The notes: generated by a model from the letters alone, not told the origin. Positions 1 to 9,755 are shown, numbered from the stretch's first letter. The stretch: DNA of 64,000 nucleotides from Citrifermentans bemidjiense Bem (GCF_000020725.1 NC_011146.1:1014501-1078500), one strand, 5' to 3'. Translations and numbers: made by a program.

Positions 1-198
1 GGATCGACGACGAAACTGAACTTCGGCGCGCTCCCGTACCGGCAAAACGAGGCCATGCACTCAGTTGCGGACATCGTTGCACTTGAGCGGCTTGGCTGGA
101 AGGCAACTGTGGATCTCTCGGCAGGGCTTGCGCGCACCGTAGCCTACCAGCAACAGGAAGACAAAAACGGCAGTGAAGCTGAAGGGAGCATGTCATGA
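1..198 (+). CDS. rfbS: CDP-paratose synthase, 3' end (partial)
   Basis: The window opens inside a reading frame that runs in frame from base 1 to a TGA at 196-198. The 65 residues resemble the C-terminus of short-chain dehydrogenase-type sugar reductases, with a segment [20 protein letters not shown] followed by ALERLGW. From memory, the tail of Salmonella RfbS (CDP-paratose synthase, which reduces CDP-4-keto-3,6-dideoxyglucose) has the same pattern of NE-M-S-ADI-LE-IGW. The next gene is a clear CDP-tyvelose 2-epimerase, the following step of that pathway, and overlaps by 4 bases (ATGA). Catalytic parts lie outside the window, so the name rests on context plus the short tail. Confidence 0.65.
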   Translation, partial: GSTTKLNFGALPYRQNEAMHSVADIVALERLGWKATVDLSAGLARTVAYQQQEDKNGSEAEGSMS

Positions 199-1223
199 AA
201 TTACTGATAACCGGCGGGTGCGGTTTTCTCGGAAGCAATTTGGCAGCACACGCGCTCAAGCGCGGGGACGAACTCGTCGTCTTTGACAGCCTGTACCGGC
301 AAGGGTCCGTGGCCAACCGGAAGTGGCTTGAAACACAGGGCCATTTTCATTTCATCCATGGTGACATCCGCAACCAAAATGATGTCACTCGGTTGATCCA
401 GGAGTTCCAGCCTGACGCCATTTTCCATCTTGCTGGACAGGTGGCGATGACAACCTCCATTGCCAATCCCCGCATGGATTTCGAGGTCAACGTAGTGGGT
501 ACGCACAACCTCCTGGAGGCCGTCCGCCTGTTCGCGCCGGAGGCAAGCGTATTTTATTCTTCGACGAACAAGGTGTACGGAGACCTGGAGCAGTACAGCT
601 ATGCTGAGACCGAGACGCGCTTTGTCTGCAGCGACAGGCCGAACGGGTTCGACGAGTCGACTCCGCTTGAGTTCCACTCGCCGTACGGCTGTTCCAAGGG
701 GGGCGCCGACCAATACATGCTCGACTACGCCCGCATCTTCGGCCTGAAGACCACCGTATTTCGGCACTCCAGCATGTACGGGGGGCGCCAGTTTGCCACC
801 TACGACCAGGGGTGGATCGGTTGGTTCTGCCAAAAGGCGGCGGAGACCAGACTCGGTTTGCTTAAGGAGCCTTTCACGATCTCCGGGACCGGTAAGCAGG
901 TGCGCGATGTTCTGCACGCCGACGACATGATCACCCTTTATTTCGGGGCGCTGGAGCGCGCCGAGCTGCTACGCGGCCAGGTCTTCAACATCGGGGGGGG
1001 GATCGAGAACAGCCTGTCGCTTCTGGAGCTGTTCGAGCTGCTGCAGGGGCACATCGGGGGGGCGCTTGACTACCTGAAGCTCGCCCCCCGCGAGAGCGAC
1101 CAGCGGGTCTTCGTGGCCGATATCGGCAAGGCCGCCGCTTTGATCGGCTGGCAGCCACGGGTTTCCGCTTCCGAGGGCGTGGCCAGGATGCTGGAATGGA
1201 CCAGCCGCGTGCTGGGCCATTGA
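195..1223 (+). CDS. rfbE: CDP-tyvelose (CDP-paratose) 2-epimerase
   Basis: An extended short-chain dehydrogenase of 342 residues that interconverts CDP-paratose and CDP-tyvelose, precursors of a 3,6-dideoxyhexose in O-antigen. The NAD-binding glycine motif GGCGFLG is at residues 7-13, a Ser-Ser-Thr lies at 122-124 and the catalytic Tyr-x3-Lys is Tyr164/Lys168. Long segments match my recollection of Salmonella Typhi tyvelose epimerase closely, including [43 protein letters not shown] and [10 protein letters not shown]. Translation is probably coupled to the upstream rfbS-like gene through the ATGA overlap. This is much more specific than a generic epimerase call. Confidence 0.9.
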   Translation: MKLLITGGCGFLGSNLAAHALKRGDELVVFDSLYRQGSVANRKWLETQGHFHFIHGDIRNQNDVTRLIQEFQPDAIFHLAGQVAMTTSIANPRMDFEVNVVGTHNLLEAVRLFAPEASVFYSSTNKVYGDLEQYSYAETETRFVCSDRPNGFDESTPLEFHSPYGCSKGGADQYMLDYARIFGLKTTVFRHSSMYGGRQFATYDQGWIGWFCQKAAETRLGLLKEPFTISGTGKQVRDVLHADDMITLYFGALERAELLRGQVFNIGGGIENSLSLLELFELLQGHIGGALDYLKLAPRESDQRVFVADIGKAAALIGWQPRVSASEGVARMLEWTSRVLGH

Positions 1224-1358
1224 TCCGACCATCGCTTGGCTGAGCGGCTTAATCGGAGGCAGATCCGCTATGGCAACGCTGGCAGGTTGACTTGCATTTT
1301 GGTGCCAACAGGATGGCTACCATGGGGCAGCTGCCCCTGCTTCAACAGAAGAGGACGG

Positions 1359-2378
1359 ATGAACATATTGATTATCAAGCCGGGCGCCATTGGCGACCTC
1401 CTGCTTATCACGCCTGTGGTGCGGGCACTGCGTGGGATCTATCCGTCGGCAAGGGTTACCCTCGTGGTCAGCTCCAGGGGGACCGCCTCGCTTTTCAGCC
1501 ACAATCCGTTGGTGAACGACGTCATCGTTTTCGACAGAAAGGGGGAGCACAGCAGTTGGGGCAGTCTGTTTCAGCTCTGGCGGCGCATCAGGGAAAAGAA
1601 GTTCGATCTGGTGCTGAACTTCCAGCGCAGCAACCTAAAGGGGTGGCTCCTGGCCAGTGCGGCTCTTCCCAGCCGAATCCTCGTCTACCATAAGGCGAAA
1701 AGAAGGATCGTGCACGCCGTGGTGAACCATCTGGAGACGTTGAAGCCCCTGGGGATAGAACCGGCGAACTGCGAGATCTCGCTTCAAATCGGAGTAGGAA
1801 AGGAAGACGAAGCCTTTGCTGCCGATCTCCTCCGGCCGCTGTGGCTGGAGGGGAGGGACGTGGTGGCAGTGAACCCGGGGGCGAGCCACCCGGTGAACCG
1901 GTGGGGCGTGGAGCATTTTGCCGGGCTGTGCGACCTTCTCTCTGAGCGGCTTGGGGCGAAGGTCATTATTGTCGGCGGTGCAGACGATACTGTCCTCGCG
2001 GACCAGATTGTGGCTAAGGCGACGTCCTCCCCTGTAGTATTGACCGGAAAAACCTCTCTGCTGCAACTGGGAGCCATTTTGCAGAAATCCGCATTGCTGG
2101 TCACCGGCGATACGGGGCCGATGCACATCGCTACGGCGGTGGGTACTCGAGTGGTGGCGCTTTTCGGCGCGGCCGATCCCGAGAGGACCGGCCCGGTGGG
2201 GGAGGGGCACAGGGTCATGCAGGCGCGCGAGGTGGCCTGCGTTCCCTGCCGCAGCCGCAAGTGCGCCAATGAAAACTACCTGGAGTGCATGAACCGGATC
2301 ACGCCGGAGCAAGTGTTCGAGGCGGTCAAGGAGATGCTGCTGCAGCCGTGCCGCACCAGCGGAAGCGTTTGCAAGTGA
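1359..2378 (+). CDS. Glycosyltransferase family 9 (heptosyltransferase-like)
   Basis: A 339-residue ADP-heptose:LPS heptosyltransferase-type enzyme of the GT-B fold, acting at the cytoplasmic face of the inner membrane on LPS core or O-antigen. The N-terminus MNILIIKPGAIGDLLLITPV is the family hallmark, with NPGAS near 172-176 and GDTGPMHIA near 250-258, where the sugar nucleotide binds. A C-terminal cysteine set (CVPC..KC..C) is common in this family. The frame is open back to 1236, but the family alignment and a GAGG at 1351-1354 support the ATG at 1359. The acceptor sugar cannot be assigned from sequence. Confidence 0.85.
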   Translation: MNILIIKPGAIGDLLLITPVVRALRGIYPSARVTLVVSSRGTASLFSHNPLVNDVIVFDRKGEHSSWGSLFQLWRRIREKKFDLVLNFQRSNLKGWLLASAALPSRILVYHKAKRRIVHAVVNHLETLKPLGIEPANCEISLQIGVGKEDEAFAADLLRPLWLEGRDVVAVNPGASHPVNRWGVEHFAGLCDLLSERLGAKVIIVGGADDTVLADQIVAKATSSPVVLTGKTSLLQLGAILQKSALLVTGDTGPMHIATAVGTRVVALFGAADPERTGPVGEGHRVMQAREVACVPCRSRKCANENYLECMNRITPEQVFEAVKEMLLQPCRTSGSVCK

Positions 2379-2423
2379 CGATGATGTTTTATTCCCTTCA
2401 ATATGGCAATTTCTGGAGGTCAG

Positions 2424-3434
2424 ATGACAAAGATACTTGTTACCGGCGCAGCGGGTTTCATAGGCTCGCACCTTTCCCACAGGCTCCTCGCCAAGGGGCA
2501 CGAGGTGGTTGGGCTCGATAACCTGAACGACTATTACGATGTCAGCCTGAAAGAGGGGAGGCTGGCGAGGCTGGAAGGGAAGCCGGGCTTTCGCTTAGTG
2601 CGGATGAACCTTGAGGACCGGGAGGGGATAGCCCGCCTCTTTGCCGCAGAGAAGTTCGATTCCGTGGTGAACCTGGCCGCCCAGGCCGGGGTCCGCTACT
2701 CGATCCAGAACCCCTACGCCTACATCGACAGCAACATCTCCGGTTTCATCAACATCCTGGAGGGATGCCGCCACAACAAGGTGAAGCACCTGGTCTACGC
2801 CTCGTCCTCCTCGGTCTACGGCGCCAACACCACGATGCCCTTCTCGGTGCACCACAACGTGGACCATCCGGTCTCGCTCTACGCCGCCACCAAGAAGGCG
2901 AACGAGCTGATGGCCCACACTTATTCCAGCCTTTACGGGCTCCCCACCACGGGGCTGCGCTTTTTCACCGTCTATGGACCGTGGGGGCGTCCCGACATGG
3001 CGCTGTTCCTTTTCACCAAGGCGATCCTGGAGGGGAAGCCGATCGACGTCTTCAACTATGGGAAGATGCAGCGCGACTTCACTTTCGTCGACGACATCGT
3101 GGAAGGCGTAAGCCGCGTGATCGACAGCGTTCCTCCCGGCGAAGCCGGCTGGAGCGGGGCGACCCCGGATCCGGGGACGAGCTACGCCCCTTACAAGATC
3201 TACAACATCGGGAACAACAACCCGGTGGAGCTCTTGCGCTTCATCGAGGTGCTGGAAAAGGCGCTGGGGAAAGAGGCGCAGAAGAACCTGCTTCCGATCC
3301 AGGCCGGCGACGTCCCGGCGACCTACGCCGACGTGGACGATCTGATGCGGGACGTCGGCTTCAAGCCGGCCACCTCCATCGAGGACGGAATAGCCCGCTT
3401 CGTCGCCTGGTACCGGGATTTCTACAAGGTCTAG
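2424..3434 (+). CDS. UDP-glucuronate 4-epimerase
   Basis: An extended short-chain dehydrogenase of 336 residues expected to convert UDP-glucuronate to UDP-galacturonate for capsule or LPS synthesis. The Rossmann motif GAAGFIG is at residues 8-14, and [13 protein letters not shown] carries the catalytic Tyr-x3-Lys. The segments [17 protein letters not shown] and [16 protein letters not shown] typify the uronate epimerase branch rather than GalE. The start is ATG 2424, preceded by GGAGG at 2416-2419 plus flanks; an upstream in-frame ATG at 2403 would place this ribosome-binding site inside the gene. It follows the glycosyltransferase by 45 bases and probably shares its transcript. Confidence 0.88.
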   Translation: MTKILVTGAAGFIGSHLSHRLLAKGHEVVGLDNLNDYYDVSLKEGRLARLEGKPGFRLVRMNLEDREGIARLFAAEKFDSVVNLAAQAGVRYSIQNPYAYIDSNISGFINILEGCRHNKVKHLVYASSSSVYGANTTMPFSVHHNVDHPVSLYAATKKANELMAHTYSSLYGLPTTGLRFFTVYGPWGRPDMALFLFTKAILEGKPIDVFNYGKMQRDFTFVDDIVEGVSRVIDSVPPGEAGWSGATPDPGTSYAPYKIYNIGNNNPVELLRFIEVLEKALGKEAQKNLLPIQAGDVPATYADVDDLMRDVGFKPATSIEDGIARFVAWYRDFYKV

Positions 3435-3520
3435 AAGGGGCATTCTCCCAGGGGCGCGTTCGGTGGCCAGCCGAAGTTCCGGAGTTGGCAGCCGGCGCTA
3501 AAATGCGAAAAGGATAGCTC

Positions 3521-4468
3521 GTGAAGAAATACCGCCCGCTCGATTTCTCAGGTGTCAGCACCTACCCCCTCGCCACGCGGAAGAACAAGATGAACGTCAA
3601 GGACGACTTCGCCCTGCCGGTGCGGCCGGGGATGACTGTAGCCGACCTGTTGGCCGCGATGCCGAACCAGTTGGGCTCCCAGTCCCTGAACCGGGTGATC
3701 GACGCCGTGGTCGCGGCGCGCCGGAAGGGGAAGCCGGTGGTGATGGCGATGGGGGGGCACGTCATCAAGTGCGGGCTGCAGCCGGTGCTTAAATCGTTGA
3801 TCGAGGCGGGCGTCGTTACCGCAGTGGCACTCAACGGTGCCGGTTCCATCCACGACTTCGAGATCGCCCTCATCGGCGCCACCAGCGAGGATGTGGGGGC
3901 CGTGCTCCACGCGGGGAACTTCGGCATGGCCGAGGAGACCGGGAGTCAGATCAACGAGGCGCTCAAGAAAGGGGTGGCCCAGGGGATGGGCCACGGCGAG
4001 TCGTTAGGGAGTATGATCCTGGAGCGCGAGCTCCCTTACCGCGAGCAGAGCCTCATGGCCACTTGCGTCAAGAACGGGATCCCCGTCACCGTGCACGTCG
4101 CCATCGGCACCGACATCACGCACCAGCACCCGTCCGCCGACGGGGCCGTCTTGGGGGCGGCGAGTTTCACCGATTTCCGCACCTTCGCCTCCGTCGTCTC
4201 AGAGCTTGGCGACGGCGGGGTCTATCTGAACATCGGGAGCGCTGTGCTCCTTCCCGAGGTGTTTTTGAAGGCGCTCTCCATAGCGCAGAACCTCGGGCAT
4301 CACGTCGATCACTTCACCACCGCGAACTTCGACATGCAGCAGCACTACCGTCCTCTCACCAACGTGGTGAAGCGTCCCACCTCCGGTGAGAGCCGCGGCT
4401 ACACCGTCACCGGCCACCACGAGATCATGATCCCCCTTCTGGCTGCGGGGATACTGGATAGGATCTAG
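3521..4468 (+). CDS. Conserved hypothetical, possibly deoxyhypusine synthase-like
   Basis: A 315-residue soluble protein that I do not recognise with certainty. Glycine-rich segments such as MGGHVIKCGLQP (about 78-89) and ALNGAGSIHDFEIALIG suggest a Rossmann-like nucleotide-binding fold, and the pattern loosely recalls the NAD-binding deoxyhypusine synthase family. A histidine-rich stretch, THQHPSADGA, sits near 205-214. The start is GTG 3521 with AAAAGGA just upstream. It lies between the uronate epimerase and HldE, so a role in nucleotide-sugar or surface polysaccharide metabolism is possible, but this is context only. The catalytic lysine of true deoxyhypusine synthases was not located. 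Confidence 0.5.
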   Translation: MKKYRPLDFSGVSTYPLATRKNKMNVKDDFALPVRPGMTVADLLAAMPNQLGSQSLNRVIDAVVAARRKGKPVVMAMGGHVIKCGLQPVLKSLIEAGVVTAVALNGAGSIHDFEIALIGATSEDVGAVLHAGNFGMAEETGSQINEALKKGVAQGMGHGESLGSMILERELPYREQSLMATCVKNGIPVTVHVAIGTDITHQHPSADGAVLGAASFTDFRTFASVVSELGDGGVYLNIGSAVLLPEVFLKALSIAQNLGHHVDHFTTANFDMQQHYRPLTNVVKRPTSGESRGYTVTGHHEIMIPLLAAGILDRI

Positions 4469-4470
4469 AA

Positions 4471-5161
4471 CCCGTTCAAGGTTCAACGTTCAACGTTCAG
4501 ATTGTTCCTCCTTTATATTGTCGCATGATGCGTGACGGGAGAATCTGAAGCAAACCTGTTCCAATGTTCTACGTTCAGCTTCTGTGTGCTTTTATTGTTC
4601 CGGGGGGGGGCGTGAAAATTGAGCGCTTTGAGGATGTTGACTCTTGGAAAGAAGCTCGTTTGTTGGTGAGTGAGGTATATAAACTACTCGATAATTGCAG
4701 GGATTATGGGTTTAAAGACCAGATCCAGCGTGCCACGGTTTCGGTCATGTCGAACATTGCAGAAGGTTTCGACCGAGGCAGCAACAGGGAGTTCGTGCAG
4801 TACCTTATAGTCTCTCGCGGTTCCCTCTCCGAGGTGAAAAGCCTGACCTATGCAGCTCTCGACATCGGATATTTCGATCATGCCGCCTTTGAGGCGGTAA
4901 TCGCGCGTTGTAACAAGATCAGCAACATCTTAAACGGGTTCATAAGGTTCCTGAAGGCATCGGAACGTAAGGCATAACCCTCAGTAACCTAAGTTGCGGA
5001 CGAAGTCGGATCGTAAGGGCACAATGGCTTTTAGCCTAAGTCATTCGTCAAACATTGAAGTTGAACCTTGAGCGGTTTTCAGGACGAAGTCAGATAGTAA
5101 GACAGATATGACCTTTAGCCTTAGCCGTCTGTCGAACATTGAACGTTGAACCTTGAACGGG
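4471..5161. repeat. Inverted-repeat-bounded cassette around the four-helix gene
   Basis: The left arm at 4471-4498 begins CCCGTTCAAGGTTCAACG; the right arm at 5134-5161 is its inverse with about one mismatch over 27 bases. Both arms are built from the short word GTTCAAC. The left arm starts two bases after the stop codon of the preceding gene, and the right arm ends 14 bases before the hldE start. The only coding content is the four-helix-bundle gene. No transposase and no obvious target-site duplication were seen, so cassette describes the layout and does not claim demonstrated mobility. Confidence 0.7.
4612..4977 (+). CDS. Four helix bundle protein (S23/IVS family)
   Basis: A 121-residue, all-helical protein of the family first known from intervening sequences in 23S rRNA genes and often found as stand-alone genes. 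Typical family segments are visible: SWKEARLLVSEVY near the N-terminus, ATVSVMSNIAEGFDRGS in the middle, and QYLIVSRGSLSEVKSL. The molecular function of the family is not established. The start is taken as GTG 4612, directly after a run of ten G that can act as a ribosome-binding site; an ATG at 4564 would add a hydrophobic tail not typical of the family. Its codon use is less GC-biased than the neighbours, and inverted repeats bracket it, suggesting acquisition. Confidence 0.85.
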   Translation: MKIERFEDVDSWKEARLLVSEVYKLLDNCRDYGFKDQIQRATVSVMSNIAEGFDRGSNREFVQYLIVSRGSLSEVKSLTYAALDIGYFDHAAFEAVIARCNKISNILNGFIRFLKASERKA

Positions 5162-5166
5162 TTTCT
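4998..5166. repeat. Imperfect 84-85 bp direct duplication
   Basis: Two head-to-tail copies, 4998-5081 and 5082-5166, both start GGACGAAGTC and share the blocks TTTAGCCT, AACATTGAA and GTTGAACCTTGA. Each copy contains one inverted-orientation GTTCAAC arm. The second copy provides the outer right arm of the four-helix cassette and runs up to the GGAGG of hldE. Divergence of roughly a quarter of positions suggests an old duplication. Confidence 0.75.
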
Positions 5167-5175
5167 GGAGGTTTT

Positions 5176-6639
5176 GTGGAACGTAGGGAAGTAGAATCCT
5201 TTTTCGAGCGGGCCACTTCGATCCGGGCCCTCGTTGTCGGCGACCTGATGCTGGACGAGTACCTCTGGGGACGGGCGGAACGGATCTCGCCGGAGGCCCC
5301 GGTGCAGGTGGTGGAGGTGGCCAGAGAAGACCTCCGTCTCGGCGGCGCCGGCAACGTGGTGAATAACCTCGCCGCCCTGGGATGCCAGGTCAGCGTCTGC
5401 TCGGTGATTGGTAGCGACGAGAACGGAGCGCTCCTGCGCCGCGCCCTGGAGGAGAAAGGGGCGGGACTGGAAGGGCTTTTCGAGGAAGGCGAGAGAAGGA
5501 CCAGCAAGAAGACGCGCGTGCTCGCGGCGAACCAGCAGATCGTCAGGATCGACCGGGAGACCAAGTCGTCCATAGCAGCCGCCAGCGAGCAGGGGATTAT
5601 CGACTACCTTGCCGCCCGAAGCGGCGACTTCGACGTGATCGTGGTCTCGGATTACCTGAAAGGGGTCCTGACCCCGGCGGTCCTTTCGGCGGTCTGCCGC
5701 AGCGGCAGGGAACTGGGGATCCCGGTGGTGGTCGACCCCAAGGGAAACGACTACGGCAAGTACCGCGGCGCCACCATACTGACCCCGAACCGCAAGGAGG
5801 CGGAAATTGCCTCGGGGGTAGCCATCACGGACCAGGAATCGCTGCAGTGCGCAGCGAGCGGGCTTTTGTCCTGCCTGGAGCTGGACGCGCTTCTCATCAC
5901 GCGCAGCGAGGCCGGGATGTCGCTCTTCCCGGCGGCCGGGGGGGCGGTTCATATCCCGACCGTGGCCCGCGAGGTGTTCGACGTGACCGGCGCCGGGGAC
6001 ACCGTGATCTCGGTCCTTTCGCTGGGGCTTGCCTGCGGCCTCACCATGGCTGACGCAGCCTGGATCGCCAACGTGGCGGCGGGGATCGCGGTCGGCAAAC
6101 TCGGTACCTCGACGGTCGCCCCGCAGGAGATCGTCGCGGAGGTGGGGCACGGTGCTAAGGACAGCGACTCCAAGATCAAGAACCTGGACGTCCTGGCGCA
6201 CGCCATAGCCCGCGAGCACTCCCGCGGCAAGAAGGTGGTCTTTACCAACGGCTGCTTCGACCTTCTGCACGTCGGGCACGTGAAGTACCTGCAAAAGGCG
6301 AGGGGGCTCGGGGACATCCTGGTGGTGGGGCTAAATACAGACGCCTCGGTCCGCCGCCTCAAGGGGGAGAAGCGCCCCCTCATCGAGGAGACGGAGCGGG
6401 CCCACATCCTGGCGGCGTTGGACTGCATCGACTACGTGGTGCTCTTCGACGAGGACACCCCCTTGAAGGTAATCGAGACGCTTGGGCCGGACATCCTGGT
6501 GAAAGGCGGCGACTACAGCATCGAAGGGGTGGTCGGGCGCGAGGTGGTGGAGGCCCGCGGGGGACGCGTGGAGTTGATCCAGTTCGTCGACGGCAGGTCC
6601 ACGAGCCGCATCATCGAGAAGATCCTTTCCTCGTATTGA
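5176..6639 (+). CDS. hldE: Bifunctional heptose-7-P kinase / heptose-1-P adenylyltransferase
   Basis: A fusion of about 487 residues that makes ADP-heptose for LPS inner core in two steps. The N-terminal ribokinase-type domain has [15 protein letters not shown], the [15 protein letters not shown] substrate segment and the DVTGAGDT anion hole/catalytic motif. The C-terminal nucleotidyltransferase domain begins near [19 protein letters not shown], containing the HxGH-type HVGH signature, and ends with [10 protein letters not shown]. The start is GTG 5176 with CTGGAGG at 5166-5171; the ATG at 5146 lies in repeat DNA and would place the Shine-Dalgarno inside the gene. Length matches the fused E. 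coli type. Confidence 0.93.
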   Translation: MERREVESFFERATSIRALVVGDLMLDEYLWGRAERISPEAPVQVVEVAREDLRLGGAGNVVNNLAALGCQVSVCSVIGSDENGALLRRALEEKGAGLEGLFEEGERRTSKKTRVLAANQQIVRIDRETKSSIAAASEQGIIDYLAARSGDFDVIVVSDYLKGVLTPAVLSAVCRSGRELGIPVVVDPKGNDYGKYRGATILTPNRKEAEIASGVAITDQESLQCAASGLLSCLELDALLITRSEAGMSLFPAAGGAVHIPTVAREVFDVTGAGDTVISVLSLGLACGLTMADAAWIANVAAGIAVGKLGTSTVAPQEIVAEVGHGAKDSDSKIKNLDVLAHAIAREHSRGKKVVFTNGCFDLLHVGHVKYLQKARGLGDILVVGLNTDASVRRLKGEKRPLIEETERAHILAALDCIDYVVLFDEDTPLKVIETLGPDILVKGGDYSIEGVVGREVVEARGGRVELIQFVDGRSTSRIIEKILSSY

Positions 6640-6664
6640 GAGTGGGGGGAGGGGGATAGAAGCG

Positions 6665-7594
6665 ATGGATAAAGACGCGAAAATCTACGTCGCCGGCCAC
6701 CGCGGCCTGGTCGGCTCCGCCCTGGTGCGGGAGCTCGCTCGCCTTGGCTACCGAAACCTGTTGCTGCGCGAAAGCCGTGAGCTTGACCTGCGCAACCAGG
6801 CGGATACGCTGGCCTTCTTCCAGGCGGAGCGTCCGGAATACGTTTTTCTCGCCGCGGCCAAGGTGGGCGGGATCGCGGCCAACAACAGCTTCCCGGCCGA
6901 CTTCATCTACGACAATCTGATGATCCAGAACAACGTGATCCACTCCGCCTACCTGAACGGGGTCATCAAACTTTTGCTTTTGGGCTCCACCTGCATCTAT
7001 CCGAGGCTCGCGCCGCAGCCGATCCGGGAGGAGGCGCTTCTGACCGGTCCGCTGGAGCCGACTAACGAGCCTTACGCCATCGCCAAGATAGCGGGAATCA
7101 AGCTGTGCCAGTCCTACAACCGCCAGTACGGCACCCGCTTCATCAGCGCCATGCCGACGAACCTCTACGGCCCCAACGACAACTTCGACCTCGACTCCTC
7201 GCACGTGCTCCCGGCGCTGATGAGGAAGTTCCACGAGGCGAAGGTCTCCGGCAGCCAGAGCGTCACCGTCTGGGGGAGCGGCACCCCTTACCGCGAGTTC
7301 GTCCACGTGGACGACGTGGCGCGGGCATCGCTCTTTCTCATGGAGCGCTACGAGGGATGGGAACCGGTGAACATAGGGAGCGGGCAGGAGCTGACCATAC
7401 GGGAGCTGGCCGAAAAGATCCGGGAGGTGGTCGGTTTCACCGGGGAGATCGTCTTCGACAGCTCCAAACCGGACGGCACTCCCCGAAAACTCAGCGACGT
7501 AAGCCGCATCCACCAGCTTGGCTGGAGGCACGGCATCGAGCTTGTGCAGGGGCTCCGTGACACCTACGCCTGGTACCTCGGCAACCTCTGCTGA
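6665..7594 (+). CDS. fcl: GDP-L-fucose synthase
   Basis: A 309-residue epimerase-reductase that converts GDP-4-keto-6-deoxymannose to GDP-L-fucose with NADPH. The dinucleotide motif [10 protein letters not shown] is near residues 11-20. The segments [32 protein letters not shown] and the catalytic Tyr-x3-Lys in [13 protein letters not shown] are characteristic of Fcl/WcaG. The C-terminal signature [12 protein letters not shown] is also present. It starts 25 bases after hldE and likely belongs to the same operon. The partner gene for GDP-mannose 4,6-dehydratase is not in this window and must lie elsewhere. Confidence 0.92.
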   Translation: MDKDAKIYVAGHRGLVGSALVRELARLGYRNLLLRESRELDLRNQADTLAFFQAERPEYVFLAAAKVGGIAANNSFPADFIYDNLMIQNNVIHSAYLNGVIKLLLLGSTCIYPRLAPQPIREEALLTGPLEPTNEPYAIAKIAGIKLCQSYNRQYGTRFISAMPTNLYGPNDNFDLDSSHVLPALMRKFHEAKVSGSQSVTVWGSGTPYREFVHVDDVARASLFLMERYEGWEPVNIGSGQELTIRELAEKIREVVGFTGEIVFDSSKPDGTPRKLSDVSRIHQLGWRHGIELVQGLRDTYAWYLGNLC

Positions 7595-7665
7595 CCGGCT
7601 GCAACCACTGTTTTGTACCCTTTTTCAAACTTTGTGCCAAAAGTAACGGTTTGGCCAAAATTGGC

Positions 7666-7694
7666 TTTACAGTGAAATTTTATGATGCTATACT
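7666..7694 (+). promoter_or_regulatory. Sigma-70-type promoter for lptC
   Basis: TTTACA at 7666-7671 and TATACT at 7689-7694 are separated by 17 bases, a near-consensus arrangement. The expected transcription start is around 7700-7702, only about 6-8 bases before the lptC ATG at 7708, so the transcript from it would be almost leaderless. Confidence 0.6.
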
Positions 7695-7707
7695 TTGCAG
7701 CGGAATT

Positions 7708-8283
7708 ATGAATAACTTCAATAATATCAAGCGATTTCTCGGTCTGGTGGCCATCGTAGCATCCCTTTTGGTGGTAGGAACAATTCTGTTGCGAATGGAT
7801 CACGGTATGGTGCCGAAGCTGCCTGTAAGGAAGCTTCCGCTGCAGGTGGACATCTCGCTGCAGAAGTTCCACTACACGGAAACCAAACAGGGGGTGAAGC
7901 GGTGGGACCTTGCGGCCGAGAAAGCCGAGTACAACAAGAAAAAGGACCTGACCTCCCTTGCGACGGTACGGCTTACGGTGGCAGGTGCAGCGAAGTTCGG
8001 AGACCTGGTGATCACTGCTGACCGTGCGCTGTACCATAACGGGACCCGGGACGTGGTCCTGTCCGGCAACGTAACAGGGGTGAGCAGCAAGGGGCTTCGG
8101 TTCTCCGCCTCCAACCTGAGCTACTTGGCGTCTCGCTCCCTGCTGGTGAGCGAGGAACGGGTCCGCTTCAGCGACGGGGGCAACGAACTGGAAGGGGTAG
8201 GGATGGAGTTTCAGACGCAGACACGGAGGTTCAAGTTGAAAAAGGACGTGAGCGCCGTATTTCGGCAGCAGGAGGCCAGGTGA
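7708..8283 (+). CDS. lptC: LPS export protein LptC
   Basis: A 191-residue bitopic inner-membrane protein that receives LPS from the LptB2FG transporter and passes it to LptA. One N-terminal membrane helix (about residues 10-30, FLGLVAIVASLLVVGTIL) anchors a periplasmic beta-jellyroll. The jellyroll shows typical repeats such as WDLAAEKAEYNKKKDLTSL and LYHNGTRDVVLSGNV. The start ATG 7708 puts the helix at the N-terminus; no convincing Shine-Dalgarno precedes it. Its TGA overlaps the lptA start region, giving translational coupling in lptC-lptA-lptB. Confidence 0.85.
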   Translation: MNNFNNIKRFLGLVAIVASLLVVGTILLRMDHGMVPKLPVRKLPLQVDISLQKFHYTETKQGVKRWDLAAEKAEYNKKKDLTSLATVRLTVAGAAKFGDLVITADRALYHNGTRDVVLSGNVTGVSSKGLRFSASNLSYLASRSLLVSEERVRFSDGGNELEGVGMEFQTQTRRFKLKKDVSAVFRQQEAR

Positions 8284-8751
8284 TGCGGAGCGTCTTTTGC
8301 CAATTAATACTGTTGCTGCTGCTCGTTTCGGGGGCTGTTGCCGCGCCGATAAGCGGAAATGAGCCCCTGAAGGTTAAGTCCGACAACTTAACTGCCGATA
8401 ACGAGAAGAAGACGGCGACCTTCGAGGGGAAGGTGGTTGCCCACCAGGGCGAGCTGACCCTGTACACGGACCGGCTGGTGGTGAGTTCCGCCGGCGACGG
8501 CAACGAGCTCTCCAAGGTGGAGGCATTCGGCAACGTCAGGATTCTGCAGGGGATTCGGCAGGCTACCGGGGGGCACGCGGTCTACGACCCGAAGCGGGGG
8601 GTGATTTTGTTGGACGGCAACCCCAGGGTCGTGGTAGGGGATGACGTGGTGACCGGGAAGGTTATTACCTACTTCATCAACGAGCAGAGAAGCATTGTAA
8701 CCGGCGGCCCGAAGGAGCGGGTGGAAGCGGTCATTCACCCCGGAGGGAAAA

Positions 8752-8771
<20 letters not shown>
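8283..8771 (+). CDS. lptA: LPS transport periplasmic protein LptA
   Basis: A 162-residue periplasmic protein with a signal peptide (MRSVFCQLILLLLLVSGAVA, cleavage after AVA) and an OstA/LptA beta-jellyroll. The repeat pattern ATFEGKVVAHQGELTLYTDRL followed by VEAFGNVRILQG is typical of the periplasmic bridge that moves LPS to the outer membrane. The start is ATG 8283, seven bases after GGAGG at 8271-8275; a GTG at 8280 is an alternative in the same frame. The gene overlaps lptC by one base and lptB by 20 bases. Confidence 0.88.
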
Positions 8772-9489
<718 letters not shown>

Positions 9490-9552
9490 CGGCGGCGACG
9501 TTCTTTGTTCTGTTTTTAATTCTTTCGTTTTAAAAAAATAATGCTTTCCCCG

Positions 9553-9581
9553 TTTTCCAAATCGCTTTCCGCGGTTATAAT
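9553..9581 (+). promoter_or_regulatory. Possible promoter for rpoN
   Basis: A perfect -10 hexamer TATAAT at 9576-9581 is preceded at 17 bases by TTTTCC, which matches the -35 consensus at only three positions. It would give a leader of about 165 bases before rpoN. The remainder of 9490-9755 shows no gene. Confidence 0.45.
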
Positions 9582-9755
9582 GAGCGTAGGCGCAAGTCAT
9601 AACAGAGGCAGACTGTAGCCGAATAACGCACAGCAAGCGGAGAACCGGCAGCTTGTAACTGTTAAACCGGCAACTAACAACGCATAAACAGCACGTAGAA
9701 CTTCATCCGCTTAGAAAGGAACTGTCGTAGCAGTACACGGATTCAGCGAGGACTT

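Noticed and set aside
1324-1337. GGGGCAGCTGCCCC palindrome before the glycosyltransferase
   Set aside because: A perfect palindrome without loop or T-run just upstream of the start; could be a chance site, no support as terminator or operator.
5041-6294. A 417-codon minus-strand frame opposite hldE
   Set aside because: Antisense to the HldE kinase domain; part of its C-terminal end is translated repeat DNA.
7630-7650. A TGGCAC-N5-TTG sigma-54-like site on the minus strand
   Set aside because: The -12 GC is missing and it would fire antisense into the end of fcl.
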